Positions 9,192 through 19,522 of a stretch of DNA of 64,000 nt are shown here, one piece after another. The notes beneath the pieces are model-generated. The model was not told the DNA's origin, ran no database searches, and was given only the letters and a program-made list of their open reading frames with translations. Numbering within the stretch: position 1 is the first letter of the stretch; every line of letters begins with the position of its first letter. This DNA is from Rothia uropygialis (GTDB lineage: Bacteria > Actinomycetota > Actinomycetes > Actinomycetales > Micrococcaceae), in assembly GCF_004137765.1 (NCBI RefSeq), contig NZ_NOIS01000002.1, forward strand, positions 248,001 through 312,000, read 5' to 3'. The translations under genes and the position numbers were made by a program.

Positions 9192-9977
9192 TTAAACAGC
9201 AGGTTTATGTACCGAGTCCACCGCTCCCCCGTATCTGCGGTCGCGTTGGGCGTATTCTTCGACGGCGTCCCAGAGAACGAGGCGATCCACGTCCGGCCAA
9301 AGAATATTCATGAAGATCATCTCAGCATAAGCGCTCTGCCAGAGAAGGAAATTGGAGAAGCGTTGTTCCCCAGAGGTTCGCAAGAACATGTCCACATCCG
9401 GAAGATCTGGTTCGTCCAAATACCGAGCGAACGTTTTTTCGTTGATCTGGCCGGGTTTGAGGGCTCCGGCTGCAGCATCGGCAGCGATGGCGGCCGCGGC
9501 ATCGGCGATTTCTGCACGACCACCGTAATTCACGCACATGACCAGCGTGCACACGGTGTTGTTCGCAGTCTCCCGCTCACAGGTCTCCAACTGGCGAATA
9601 ACTGACTTCCACAAGCGAGGGCGTCTTCCAGCCCAACGGATACGAACGCCCCAAGAATTCAGCGTATCGAGCTGGCGCTCCAAGACGTCGCCGCAGAACC
9701 TCATCAAGAAATTGACCTCATCCAGGGACCGCTTCCAGTTCTCGGTCGAGAAGGCGTAAGCGCTCACGACGGAAATACCCATTTCAATGGCTCCGGCGAC
9801 CACATCCAAGAGCGCCTGCTCCCCCGCTTTGTGGCCCTCATTGCGGGGCAACCCGCGCTCATTCGCCCAACGTCCGTTACCGTCCATGACCACGGCTACG
9901 TGACGCGGCACGAACTTCTGAGGGATGGACGGCGGGCGTGTTCCCGACGGATGAGGAAAGGGGGCTTGGATGGTCAT
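9192..9977 (-). CDS. uppS: Isoprenyl (polyprenyl) diphosphate synthase, cis type
   Basis: Extends farnesyl diphosphate with isopentenyl diphosphate to make the long cis-polyprenyl carrier for peptidoglycan and other wall polymers. The conserved MDGNGRWA (catalytic Asp), FSTENW, and the C-terminal [15 protein letters not shown] with DxxxR context are all present in 261 residues. I chose the ATG at 9977, which has GAAAGGA upstream and overlaps the recO stop as ATGA; a longer frame extends 17 residues upstream. Chain length (C50 or C55) cannot be told by eye, so the symbol is generic. It is translationally coupled to recO. Confidence 0.93.
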   Translation of the reverse strand: MTIQAPFPHPSGTRPPSIPQKFVPRHVAVVMDGNGRWANERGLPRNEGHKAGEQALLDVVAGAIEMGISVVSAYAFSTENWKRSLDEVNFLMRFCGDVLERQLDTLNSWGVRIRWAGRRPRLWKSVIRQLETCERETANNTVCTLVMCVNYGGRAEIADAAAAIAADAAAGALKPGQINEKTFARYLDEPDLPDVDMFLRTSGEQRFSNFLLWQSAYAEMIFMNILWPDVDRLVLWDAVEEYAQRDRRYGGAVDSVHKPAV

Positions 9978-10732
9978 AAGGTCCTTTCGAGCAAGGCAAA
10001 TGAGCGGAACTCGCGCTCCACGTGCCACTGTACATAACGTCTGAGGAGCACTCCGACGCGGTCCCCGGCGGTGTGATCTTCAACGTCCCGCAGAAGGTCC
10101 CAGTGTCCCGTGGCAACCGCGCGCAGGTAAGTCATCATGTCCGTGCTCAACGGGCGATCCCCGGCCTGGGCACAAGCGGCGCATATTACGCCCCCACCGG
10201 ACATCGACCACGAGGTCAAGCTCTCGGTAGTCCCGCACCGAACACAGGCTTCCGTTGCGATGTACCAGCCGGCTATCCGCATGGATCGGGCCAGGAACGA
10301 GTTCAAGACGTCTTGAGGTGGATGGGTCTGACGAGCCAAGGAAGAGAGGGCGCCTGCCGTCAAGGTGAAGAGTTCCCGTGCGGACTTAGGGTCTCCCTGA
10401 GACACGTACTCCGAAACCTCCGCTACAGCCGAAGCGCTCGTGTACGCGACGTAATCGGCCACGATGGGAGCGGCGTAGGCCTTTCGGGTTACGGCCTGAG
10501 TTACGATATCCAGATTCCGGCCGTGGACCAGAGAAACATCAGTGATCATGAAGGGTTCTAACCGTGCGCCGAGCTTCGAGTTGCTTCGGCGCACGCCCTT
10601 GGCCACAGCACGTATCACCCCGTGCCCAGTGGACAGACCTACAATGATCCGGTCCGACTCCCCAAGTGGGTACGTTCCAAGGACGATCACAGTCTCGCGA
10701 TACGTCCTGGAGGCGGCGGTTGTCGTTGGCAC
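9974..10732 (-). CDS. recO: DNA repair protein RecO
   Basis: Acts in the RecFOR pathway, loading RecA on SSB-coated single strands. The 252-residue protein has the N-terminal OB fold ([18 protein letters not shown], then [20 protein letters not shown]) and the C-terminal zinc finger CVRCG near residue 165 with CAAC about 18 residues later. The start is GTG with no Shine-Dalgarno, but a GATAAT element ends 6 bases upstream, so the mRNA may be leaderless. It is followed with a 4-bp overlap by uppS, a pairing common in actinobacteria. Confidence 0.93.
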   Translation of the reverse strand: MPTTTAASRTYRETVIVLGTYPLGESDRIIVGLSTGHGVIRAVAKGVRRSNSKLGARLEPFMITDVSLVHGRNLDIVTQAVTRKAYAAPIVADYVAYTSASAVAEVSEYVSQGDPKSARELFTLTAGALSSLARQTHPPQDVLNSFLARSMRIAGWYIATEACVRCGTTESLTSWSMSGGGVICAACAQAGDRPLSTDMMTYLRAVATGHWDLLRDVEDHTAGDRVGVLLRRYVQWHVEREFRSFALLERTL

Positions 10733-10744
10733 TCGCCCATTATC
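10733..10744 (-). promoter_or_regulatory. Candidate leaderless promoter (-10) of recO
   Basis: GATAAT on the minus strand (10744-10739) ends six bases before the recO GTG. That is the spacing at which transcription would begin on the G of the start codon. No good -35 is visible, and the leuA terminator lies just upstream. Confidence 0.4.
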
Positions 10745-10766
10745 CCACGGTCGGTAGGAGAAAAAT

Positions 10767-10801
10767 ACGACGCCGCCCGCGCAAGTGGCGGGCGGCGTCG
10801 T
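10767..10801 (-). terminator. Rho-independent terminator of leuA
   Basis: A perfect 14-bp GC-rich stem (10767-10780 with 10788-10801) lies 14 bases after the leuA stop. On the minus strand it runs straight into TATTTTTCTCC, giving the classic hairpin plus U-tract. Confidence 0.92.
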
Positions 10802-10814
10802 CAGGCGAACTAGG

Positions 10815-12563
<1,749 letters not shown>

Positions 12564-12603
12564 TCAAGACGTTGTGTCAGGTTGCGGCCGGCGCAACTGT
12601 TCT

Positions 12604-12649
12604 CCGCAGCGAGGTGTCGGCCTAGTCGGAAAACGAGGCCTCGCTGCGG
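12604..12649 (-). promoter_or_regulatory. Attenuator hairpin in the leuA leader
   Basis: CCGCAGCGAGG and CCTCGCTGCGG (12639-12649 and 12604-12614 on the minus strand) form a perfect 11-bp stem. The first arm begins directly after the Leu codons of the leader peptide and so would be covered by a ribosome stalled there. A competing short stem, GAGGCCTC, lies inside the loop, and a second hairpin (GTTGCG/CGCAAC) follows downstream before the leuA start. No U-tract follows, so the switch could act on translation rather than transcription. Confidence 0.65.
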
Positions 12650-12684
12650 CAACTAAGCAGGAGGATCACGGATGATTGATTCAC
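12622..12684 (-). CDS. leuL: leuA leader peptide (20 residues, Ile-Leu-Leu-Leu run)
   Basis: A 20-codon frame starting GTG reads VNQSSVILLLSCRSEASFSD and ends TAG, 70 bases before leuA. The run of one Ile and three consecutive Leu codons (CTC CTG CTT), directly followed by the first arm of an 11-bp hairpin, is the hallmark of a leucine attenuator. No Shine-Dalgarno precedes the GTG, but TACGTT ends seven bases upstream, so transcription may begin at the start codon (leaderless). Leader peptides of this kind are known before leuA in other actinobacteria; this particular one is inferred from sequence alone. Confidence 0.75.
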   Translation of the reverse strand: MNQSSVILLLSCRSEASFSD

Positions 12685-12697
12685 GATATTCAACGTA
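12685..12697 (-). promoter_or_regulatory. Candidate -10 of the leuL-leuA transcript
   Basis: TACGTT (12697-12692 on the minus strand) lies seven bases before the leader-peptide GTG, placing transcription start on or next to it. The -35 is not convincing. A 12-bp inverted repeat (12704-12758) covers the area where a -35 would sit. Confidence 0.45.
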
Positions 12698-12703
12698 CCA
12701 CTC

Positions 12704-12758
12704 GCGTCGCATCCCTGCGTGACAGGTCACGGTCTGTCCACATTATGGGATGCGACGC
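12704..12758. repeat. 12-bp inverted repeat between the LCP gene and the leuA leader
   Basis: GCGTCGCATCCC (12704-12715) and GGGATGCGACGC (12747-12758) are perfect complements, with a smaller GACAG/CTGTC stem inside. It lies about 50 bases after the LCP stop and just upstream of the leuA leader. It may terminate the LCP transcript (there is no T-run) or act as an operator for leuA. Confidence 0.5.
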
Positions 12759-12806
12759 CCATAGCCGACCTCAACGAATCCGCCAGATTCGAGGCGGCGG
12801 CCACTA

Positions 12807-14294
12807 TCAGTAAGCGAATGCCTTCTGGCAGGTCTGCTGATCTGCGGTCTGGCCATTCGCGCCGCCGACGATCGAGGAAGAGCCTTCCTTCTTGACCGTG
12901 TCTCCGCTTGCGAAGTCCTTGCCCACACTGACGTCGATCCCGGCGACCGCGGCGCTTTCGACCACTTGATCCGACCCCAGGCCGAACTTATTTGCGATCT
13001 CCTGAGCCTGCTGCTGATAGCCAGGGCCGTACTGGATTGTGGTGGTCTCCGAGACCTGGGCCAAATCCTGGTACGTCACGCCGCTGTACCCGAGTTCCTC
13101 GACCTTGCCGCTCAGATCCTTGCCACGATTCTCGGTGCCCGATGCATTGGACATGTACACGGGTACAGACCGGTCGATTTCCGGCTCGGATGCGGAACTC
13201 GACGGAGACTCGGAAGACTGGTCCTGCCCACCTGCCAATGATCCGTCCTTGCGCAGCGTTTCGAAGACCTTCTCCGCATCGTCGGAGAGCTGCAACTTGT
13301 TCTCGTCATTGACGTAGGGCTCTGTGGGAGCCGTGGCAAAAACAATGTCGGACAGGTCAACGCCGGAGAGGATTTTGCCGATGTCCACGAACGTGGCCGG
13401 GTCGGTGAAGCCCTTGTCGACGGTAACGTTCTGCGTGACAGCCTCCGCGATACCGTACATTTTGCCGGGATTGGACAAGGTCCCTTGTTCCTTGACCTTC
13501 CGCATCAACGAAGCCAGGAAGCCCTGCTGGGCCTGGATTCGGCTGGTGTCCGATCCGTCGCCGAAACCGTGACGTGAGCGGAGGAAGGCCAGGGCTTGTT
13601 CGCCCTCCACCTCGGAATTGCCCGATGGAATGTCCAGTCCCGAGTATTCGTCTTTGATTGGTTTGTTGACGCAGACGTTCACACCTCCCACAACGGTGCT
13701 CAACTGTTTCACGGCGTTGAAGTCGACGAGCATGAAGTGATCTACGTTGATACCGGTCATCTGGTTGATGGTCGCTACGGTGCAGCCCGGACCGCCGTTG
13801 GTGAGTGACTCGTTGATCTGGGTGTCTTGTTCGGCGGGGTACTTCTTTCCGTCCGCCCCTTGGCACTGCGGGATGTCGACCATCAAGTCACGGGGGAAAG
13901 ACACCACGTTGACCTTCTTGTGGTCCTCGCTGATTTGCATCAACATCATGACGTCCGAACGAGCACCGGAACCCTCGTCCGAAGCATCGCCGTAATTGGC
14001 GTTGTTGCCCGTCCTGGTGTCGGAGCCGATGACGAGGATATCGAGGGGACCGTCCGCCAGTTCTTTTCCACCGTCGAGGCCGGACCCGAGATTAAGCGCG
14101 TCCGTCTCGACGTTGGACCGCAAACGCATCGCGGCGAATCCTCCGGCGCCCATGACGACGAGCAGAAGACCGACACAGCACAGCGAGAGCCAGAGCCCAC
14201 GCTTGGATTTCCTCGCGCGGTTCTTGTAGTGACGGCCCCGGGCATTGAGGCGCGGCGAAGGCGCTTCATTCGAAGTCTCGGGCGACTGCGGCAC
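12807..14294 (-). CDS. LytR-CpsA-Psr (LCP) family cell-wall glycopolymer ligase
   Basis: LCP enzymes transfer wall polymers (teichoic-type or arabinogalactan-like) from lipid carriers onto peptidoglycan. The 495-residue protein has a basic cytoplasmic N-terminus, one membrane helix (about residues 34-56), an extracellular LCP domain with ILVIGSDTR, ARSDVMMLMQIS, VSFPRDLMVDIP and the Arg pair FLRSRHGFGDGSD, then a Ser/Pro-rich linker (near 365-380) and a C-terminal LytR_C domain to the end. The start is GTG with GAGAGGA seven bases upstream. The polymer handled cannot be told from sequence. It stands between era and leuA with its own promoter region. Confidence 0.92.
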   Translation of the reverse strand: MPQSPETSNEAPSPRLNARGRHYKNRARKSKRGLWLSLCCVGLLLVVMGAGGFAAMRLRSNVETDALNLGSGLDGGKELADGPLDILVIGSDTRTGNNANYGDASDEGSGARSDVMMLMQISEDHKKVNVVSFPRDLMVDIPQCQGADGKKYPAEQDTQINESLTNGGPGCTVATINQMTGINVDHFMLVDFNAVKQLSTVVGGVNVCVNKPIKDEYSGLDIPSGNSEVEGEQALAFLRSRHGFGDGSDTSRIQAQQGFLASLMRKVKEQGTLSNPGKMYGIAEAVTQNVTVDKGFTDPATFVDIGKILSGVDLSDIVFATAPTEPYVNDENKLQLSDDAEKVFETLRKDGSLAGGQDQSSESPSSSASEPEIDRSVPVYMSNASGTENRGKDLSGKVEELGYSGVTYQDLAQVSETTTIQYGPGYQQQAQEIANKFGLGSDQVVESAAVAGIDVSVGKDFASGDTVKKEGSSSIVGGANGQTADQQTCQKAFAY

Positions 14295-14406
14295 AAATAT
14301 TCCTCTCGAACGGACGGCGAAAAACCTTTAAGTACTTTACGGCCCGAGGCTGAGAAGTTTCCTCACGTCAGACCGTGAATTTCCTCTATTCTTCCCCGGA
14401 TACCGT

Positions 14407-15495
14407 CTAGAATCCCAAGCGGCCTAGGGCTCGGGGATCACGTTGCCAGTCCTTGGCAACCTTCACGTGAATGCTCAAATAGACTTTGGCTCCGAGCAAC
14501 GGTTCTATCCCCTGCCGAGCCTTGGTTCCGATATCCCGCAACCTGGATCCGCGCTTTCCGATAATGATGGCTTTCTGCGAGTCCCGTTCGACATACAGGT
14601 TCACGTGGACGTCGATCATCGGATCGTCCTCGGGCCGGTCCTCGCGATCATTCATCTCCTCGACGGTCACGGCCACCGAGTGCGGCAACTCGTCGCGGAC
14701 ACCTTCTAGGGCCGCCTCACGAACGAGTTCTCCGACCATAACTGCCTCGGGCTCATCGGTCAGGTCGCCGTCAGGATAAAGTGGTGGGGAATCGGGCAAA
14801 TACGAGCTCAGTAAGCTCGCAACGGACTCGACCTGAAAATCTTTGACAGCCGAAACCGGAATGATGTCAGCCCAGCCGCCCTGGCCGTCATCGACCGGAC
14901 CCGTCGGGACGTTTTCGGAGTTGCCCGAGCCCTTGGCGAAGAGGGCCGGTGGGTCGGATTTTCTGCCCTGGGGCCCTTTGCCCCGGCCCTGTCGACGCCG
15001 TGCCCGCTCTTCACGGGCGCGTCGCTCGGAGGTCATGATTTCATTGCCCAGATCTGTGACGGCAACGAGTTGTTCCGCGAGACGGTCCGCCGGGACTTTG
15101 TCGGCTTTGGTAACAATGGCGACGATTGGCTTTTTCCCCGCCGCGGCCAGCTGCGACGCAATGTAGCGATCTCCCGGCCCGATCTTTTCGTCGGCAGGTA
15201 CGCAGAATCCGATGACGTCAACCTCCGCGAGCGTCTCCGCAACGAGATCGTTGAGCCGCTCACCGAGGAGCGTGCGCGGCCGATGCAGTCCTGGGGTATC
15301 GATCAGAATCAGTTGGGAATGATCGCGATGGACAATGCCTCGGATGGTGTGTCGCGTCGTCTGGGGGCGGTTGGACGTGATCGCCACCTTCTGGCCGACC
15401 AACGCATTCGTCAACGTCGATTTTCCGGCGTTCGGGCGCCCGACCAGGACCGCGAATCCGGCGACGAAATCCTCGGGTACGGTTGCAAAATCCAT
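14407..15495 (-). CDS. era: GTPase Era, with an extra basic insertion
   Basis: Era binds the 3' end of 16S rRNA and helps mature the 30S subunit. The GTPase motifs are GRPNAGKST (P-loop), IDTPGLH and TKADKVP; the C-terminal KH domain has IIIGKRGSRLRDIG. The family is about 300 residues; this one is 362 because of a roughly 50-residue insertion at residues 155-207, very rich in Arg/Lys/Gly (REERARRRQGRGKG), between the G4 Lys-Ala-Asp and the G5 region VSAVKDF. I prefer the ATG at 15495, seven bases after GGAGG; an ATG at 15501 overlaps the upstream stop as ATGA. It ends the phoH-ybeY-CNNM-era block. Confidence 0.94.
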   Translation of the reverse strand: MDFATVPEDFVAGFAVLVGRPNAGKSTLTNALVGQKVAITSNRPQTTRHTIRGIVHRDHSQLILIDTPGLHRPRTLLGERLNDLVAETLAEVDVIGFCVPADEKIGPGDRYIASQLAAAGKKPIVAIVTKADKVPADRLAEQLVAVTDLGNEIMTSERRAREERARRRQGRGKGPQGRKSDPPALFAKGSGNSENVPTGPVDDGQGGWADIIPVSAVKDFQVESVASLLSSYLPDSPPLYPDGDLTDEPEAVMVGELVREAALEGVRDELPHSVAVTVEEMNDREDRPEDDPMIDVHVNLYVERDSQKAIIIGKRGSRLRDIGTKARQGIEPLLGAKVYLSIHVKVAKDWQRDPRALGRLGF

Positions 15496-15497
15496 GT

Positions 15498-16784
15498 TCA
15501 TTCCTCCGAGGGCTCCTGCCCGTCAAGTTCTTCCTGCGGCGGTTCCTGCCATGCGAGGACCGTGCCGACCCGGTTCCGGCGCCCCTCGAGCTTAACGGCT
15601 TTGAGCCGAATCCCGTAGATCTCCGCCGTGGAACCAACGATCGGAACGCGGCCGAGAGCCTTTGCTAGAAGACCGCCGACGGAATCGACATCGTCGTCTT
15701 CCAGATCAAGGTCGAATAGCTCGCCGAGGTCGCCGACGCTCATGCGTGCCGATACTCGGTAGGCGTCGCCTTCGGCAGTCGCTTCCGGCTCGGCCGTATC
15801 GTACTCGTCGACAATCTCACCGACGAGCTCCTCAATGAGGTCTTCGAGGGTGACCAGCCCCGCCGTACCACCGTACTCATCAACCACGATTGCCACGTGC
15901 GTGCCCTCCCGCTGCATTTGGGGCAGCAGCTCGGAGACTTTCTGCAATTCAGGAACGAAGCGTGCCGGACGCAAAAGATCCGAGACAACGGGGGCACTGC
16001 CCCGGTGATCACGGATCAGAATCGCCTCGGCGACATCCTTGAGGTACAAGAAGCCGCGAACGTCATCGAAGTCCTCGCCTATGACGGGGATGCGCGAATA
16101 TCCGGATCGCAAGAACAGATTGAGGGCGTTGTCCACCGAATCATCGAGGTCGAACGTCACTGTGTCGGTTCGCGGAACCATCACCGCTCGAATGCGGGTG
16201 TCGTCCAGCTCGAAAATCGAGTGCAGCATCGCCGCCTCGCTGTCTTCGATCACATCCGTGCCACTGGCCCGATCCACGAACTCGCGGAGTTCTTCTTCCG
16301 TGAAGAACCCGGCGTTCTCGTCCGTGGGCTGAGCAAAAGCCGAGCCGCCACGCATGAGCCACCGTGGCACAGGTCCCAATACGGCGGTGATCGCGCGGAG
16401 AAAACCGGAGGTCCTGGAGACGACGGCCAATGGATGCGATCGTCCGACGTGACGCGGTGAGACACCAATGACCACGAACCCCAGCAAAGTCGCGATGACG
16501 ACGGCAATCAGCGCCGAAAGCCATACCCAGGGTATGAATCGCAGAAAGAGAATAGTGAGGACGACCGAGACGAGGGATTCGCAAAGAATGCGAGCGAATC
16601 TCAGGGCATGCATATACGGCCGGGGGTCCTCGAGGACCTTTTTGAGACTTCGGCGCGCGTCGGCCTGGGAAGCTTTCTCCGCTTCGTGACGTGGCAAATA
16701 GGTAAACGCCGATTCTACAGCCGTCAGAAGAAATGCCACGCCCAGCAGAATTAGGGTCGCAATGGCAAGGAGCGCCGTGATCAT
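15498..16784 (-). CDS. CNNM/CorC-type membrane protein with CBS pair (hemolysin family)
   Basis: This family transports or regulates Mg/Co in characterised members; the old name hemolysin C is historical. The 428-residue protein starts with a DUF21 membrane domain of three to four helices (residues 1-130), then a CBS pair (about 205-330: [39 protein letters not shown] split across the second CBS) and a C-terminal CorC_HlyC domain ([15 protein letters not shown]). It lies between ybeY and era, a conserved actinobacterial order. It starts six bases after ybeY and overlaps era by a few bases, so it is co-transcribed. Confidence 0.92.
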   Translation of the reverse strand: MITALLAIATLILLGVAFLLTAVESAFTYLPRHEAEKASQADARRSLKKVLEDPRPYMHALRFARILCESLVSVVLTILFLRFIPWVWLSALIAVVIATLLGFVVIGVSPRHVGRSHPLAVVSRTSGFLRAITAVLGPVPRWLMRGGSAFAQPTDENAGFFTEEELREFVDRASGTDVIEDSEAAMLHSIFELDDTRIRAVMVPRTDTVTFDLDDSVDNALNLFLRSGYSRIPVIGEDFDDVRGFLYLKDVAEAILIRDHRGSAPVVSDLLRPARFVPELQKVSELLPQMQREGTHVAIVVDEYGGTAGLVTLEDLIEELVGEIVDEYDTAEPEATAEGDAYRVSARMSVGDLGELFDLDLEDDDVDSVGGLLAKALGRVPIVGSTAEIYGIRLKAVKLEGRRNRVGTVLAWQEPPQEELDGQEPSEE

Positions 16785-16790
16785 ACCGTG

Positions 16791-17327
16791 CTAATGCCTC
16801 GTTTCCACGGGCGCGGGGTGGCCCAGAAATTTTTCCAGGATATTCCGTTGCAGAGAAAACATTTCTCGTTCCTGCTCGGTCGTGGCGTGATCGTACCCAA
16901 GGCAATGCAGGATTCCATGGAGCAAAAGCAGACACAGCTCATCAGCGGTTGAGTGTCCAGCGGACTCGGCCTGCCGGGCCGCGACCGTGGGACACAGGGC
17001 GATATCGCCAAGAGTTCCCTCAGCGAGTTCGTCCGCAGTTCCCGGGCGCATCTCGTCCATAGGGAAGGACATCACATCCGTGGGACCTTCGAGGTCCATC
17101 CACTCAATGTGAAGCCGCTCCATCTCGGCTTCTCCGATGACAGTTACTGATAGCTCCGTCTGAAAAGAAACATGGAGCAACTCAAAAGCGAAAGCTACAA
17201 GTTTGCGCAATTGGGCCACATTGACCGCTCCAAAAGCCTGTTCTTCGGGGCCTGTACTAGCTTCAGAGCTTTCGATATCGACGAAGGGGAGACTCTGCTC
17301 TCCAAGGGACTCAGTGGAGAAGCTCAC
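16791..17327 (-). CDS. ybeY: Endoribonuclease YbeY (rRNA maturation)
   Basis: A zinc-dependent RNase involved in 16S rRNA 3'-end processing and ribosome quality control. The signature HGILHCLGYDH supplies the three zinc His ligands near residue 138. Other conserved parts are TDVMSFPMDE and GDIALCP. The 178 residues are near the actinobacterial norm, with a slightly longer N-terminus. The start GTG overlaps the phoH stop as GTGA, so translation is coupled. The neighbours phoH upstream and era downstream form the standard RNA-processing cluster. Confidence 0.95.
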   Translation of the reverse strand: MSFSTESLGEQSLPFVDIESSEASTGPEEQAFGAVNVAQLRKLVAFAFELLHVSFQTELSVTVIGEAEMERLHIEWMDLEGPTDVMSFPMDEMRPGTADELAEGTLGDIALCPTVAARQAESAGHSTADELCLLLLHGILHCLGYDHATTEQEREMFSLQRNILEKFLGHPAPVETRH

Positions 17328-18367
17328 TCGCCATCACCCTCGGCCCGACGCCGGGCCGCACGTGGTCGGGAGGAGACCTGTTGCTCGTCCTCCCATTTCC
17401 CGTAGGCCGTGACGATGTCACTCACCAGCTGATGCCGCACCACGTCGACGGCTTCGAGCTGGGAAAAGTGTATTTCCTCGATGTCGTTCAGAATCTTACG
17501 AACCTGCCGCAGACCGGACGTAGATCCGGTCGGAAGATCAACCTGCGTCACGTCCCCTGTAACCACCATCTTGGAGCCGAACCCCAGACGAGTCAGGAAC
17601 ATTTTCATTTGCTCGACCGTGGTGTTCTGGGCTTCGTCCAAGATCACAAACGCATCGTTCAGGGTACGACCGCGCATGTACGCCAGAGGGGCTACCTCAA
17701 TGGTCCCGGCCTCCATCAGCCGCGGGATCGATTCGGGGTCCATCATGTCGTGAAGCGCGTCGTACAAAGGCCGCAGGTAAGGATCGATTTTTTCGTTGAG
17801 GCTGCCCGGAAGGAAGCCCAAGCTCTCCCCCGCTTCTACGGCGGGGCGGGTCAGAATGATGCGGTTGACCTCTTTGGCCTGAAGCGCCTGTACCGCTTTG
17901 GCCATGGCAAGATACGTTTTGCCGGTACCGGCGGGCCCGATACCGAAAATCACGGTGTTGTTGTCGATCGCGTCCACATATGAGGACTGATTGACCGTTT
18001 TGGGCCTGATTTTCCGGCCACGAGACGACAGTATGTTCTGCGTCATCGTCGGAGTTGCGGAAGCCATATTCTTGATCAGCAGGTCCACCAAGCGCTTCAC
18101 GACTTCGGCGCTGATGACACTGTCTTGAGAGGCCAGGACCTCGAGTTCCTCGAAGAGCCTGATGACCAACTCAACCTGAGCCGACGGCCCGGTCACCACG
18201 ACGTCGAGGCCTTTGACGCCTAGGGAAACATCCGAGAACGCCTGCTCGATGATGAGCAATGATGAATCCTGAGGCCCAAGGACCTCGACCATGGACTCGC
18301 GGCTTCGAAATGTGTATGTCCTCGAAACGGACAACGGACGTGAAAGACCAGGCGTGGATGCGGTCAT
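17324..18367 (-). CDS. phoH: PhoH-family ATPase
   Basis: A cytoplasmic P-loop ATPase of the PhoH/YbeZ type, functionally linked to YbeY and RNA metabolism. It has an N-terminal KH-like region, then Walker A GPAGTGKTYLA (about residue 145), TRPAVEAGESLGFLPG, Walker B FVILDEAQN and the sensor VTGDVTQVDLP. The length of 347 is normal. ATG at 18367 is used; a TTG one codon earlier is possible, with GGAGAGG upstream. It is the first gene of the phoH-ybeY-CNNM-era unit and divergent from the GerMN lipoprotein gene. Confidence 0.95.
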   Translation of the reverse strand: MTASTPGLSRPLSVSRTYTFRSRESMVEVLGPQDSSLLIIEQAFSDVSLGVKGLDVVVTGPSAQVELVIRLFEELEVLASQDSVISAEVVKRLVDLLIKNMASATPTMTQNILSSRGRKIRPKTVNQSSYVDAIDNNTVIFGIGPAGTGKTYLAMAKAVQALQAKEVNRIILTRPAVEAGESLGFLPGSLNEKIDPYLRPLYDALHDMMDPESIPRLMEAGTIEVAPLAYMRGRTLNDAFVILDEAQNTTVEQMKMFLTRLGFGSKMVVTGDVTQVDLPTGSTSGLRQVRKILNDIEEIHFSQLEAVDVVRHQLVSDIVTAYGKWEDEQQVSSRPRAARRRAEGDGE

Positions 18368-18516
18368 CAAATGCGGAATTACCTCTCCTTCAGGGGCGTT
18401 GGACCCCTATGTTCCTGAGGATCCAGTTATTGTTCAAGACTACCGTTGTTGTTGCGAGCGCACCACGAGACTTTGCCGAATGCGCACGAAGCCCATGTCA
18501 CTCACGCTTCAGCGAG

Positions 18517-18543
18517 TTGAAACTCACGTCAACGCTTTAGACT
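18517..18543 (+). promoter_or_regulatory. Weak candidate promoter for the GerMN lipoprotein gene
   Basis: TTGAAA (18517-18522) and TAGACT (18538-18543) precede the lipoprotein gene by about 55 bases, with a 15-base spacer that is shorter than ideal. It is the best match in the divergent phoH-lipoprotein gap. Confidence 0.3.
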
Positions 18544-18598
18544 GGGTGCACGGAACGCAAGGCCGTCATGGCGCGAACTGACCTGGAGGACTCAGAAC

Positions 18599-19516
18599 AT
18601 GATCTCACGCACGTGGCGCCCGGTCGCGGGAGCGGTCGTGGTCTTGTGCGTTCTTCCCAGTGTGCTCAGTGGATGTGGTCTGTTGGACGCCGCCAACAAA
18701 GCGAGCGAATCCGAAGAGTCGCCCAAGCCGACCTCCTCTCCTTCGCAATCCGACCGGAAGGTTCCGCTGTACTGGCTCGGAAATACCGGTAAATCTTCGT
18801 ACTTGTACCGTGAGTACAGGGATTACCAGGCGGACGATGCCGCATCGTCGGGCGACGTGGTGGCGACCGCGGTGTCCATGCTGACGAGAGTCCAGCCCAG
18901 CGACCCGGACTATCACAATCCGTGGAAGCCCGCGCAGTCCGTAGGATCGTCGATGTCCACGGATGGGACTTTGACGCTCAACGTTTCATCCGACATCTTT
19001 GACCATTCATTGTCCGGCGACGAAGCAAATCTCGCGGTCCAACAACTGATTTACACGGCGACGGCCGCCGCGGCTGCGGGCGGCATAGCCAATGCGGGAC
19101 CGACGATGAAGGTCATCATCCTGGTCGATGGGCACCGAGGGTACCGCTTCGGGCAGCAGACGTTGGGGCAGCCGATGGTCCGAGACGACGCCGTCGCGGC
19201 CCCTCTCTGGATCATCGACCCGGAACAAGACGTGGTGTCGACATCGAACCTCAGTGTGAAAATGGTTGCTACCAATGTGGCTTCCAGGGTGTACTGGGAC
19301 ATCCGCAAGAACGGTTCCGAAGTAGCGGCCGGCGACGAAGAACTCTCCGGCAGCGAATCCGGTCTCCAGGAGATTCAATTCAGCAAAACACTCTCCCCCG
19401 GTGATTACACGATCCGTATCTATATCCGTACGAAGGATCTTCGCGACCCGGGGCTGGCCGTATCGGACCAGGATGTCAGCCTCTACGATGACCACCAGTT
19501 CAAGATCAGAGACTAG
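18599..19516 (+). CDS. GerMN-domain lipoprotein
   Basis: A secreted, probably lipid-anchored protein of 305 residues. The signal peptide ends in the lipobox VLSGCG (Cys at residue 26), followed by a Ser/Pro/Glu linker to about 50. Residues 55-180 look like a GerMN domain (VPLYWLGNTGKSSYLYREYR, TLTLNVSSDIFDHSL, AVQQLIYTATAA). Residues 200-300 resemble the Gmad2 immunoglobulin-like domain that often follows it (APLWIIDPEQD, LSPGDYTIRIYIRTKD). GerMN domains occur in spore germination proteins and in non-sporulating actinobacterial lipoproteins such as LpqB; the function here is unknown. GGAGG lies nine bases before the ATG. The gene stands alone on the plus strand. Confidence 0.8.
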   Translation: MISRTWRPVAGAVVVLCVLPSVLSGCGLLDAANKASESEESPKPTSSPSQSDRKVPLYWLGNTGKSSYLYREYRDYQADDAASSGDVVATAVSMLTRVQPSDPDYHNPWKPAQSVGSSMSTDGTLTLNVSSDIFDHSLSGDEANLAVQQLIYTATAAAAAGGIANAGPTMKVIILVDGHRGYRFGQQTLGQPMVRDDAVAAPLWIIDPEQDVVSTSNLSVKMVATNVASRVYWDIRKNGSEVAAGDEELSGSESGLQEIQFSKTLSPGDYTIRIYIRTKDLRDPGLAVSDQDVSLYDDHQFKIRD

Positions 19517-19522
19517 GGGCTC

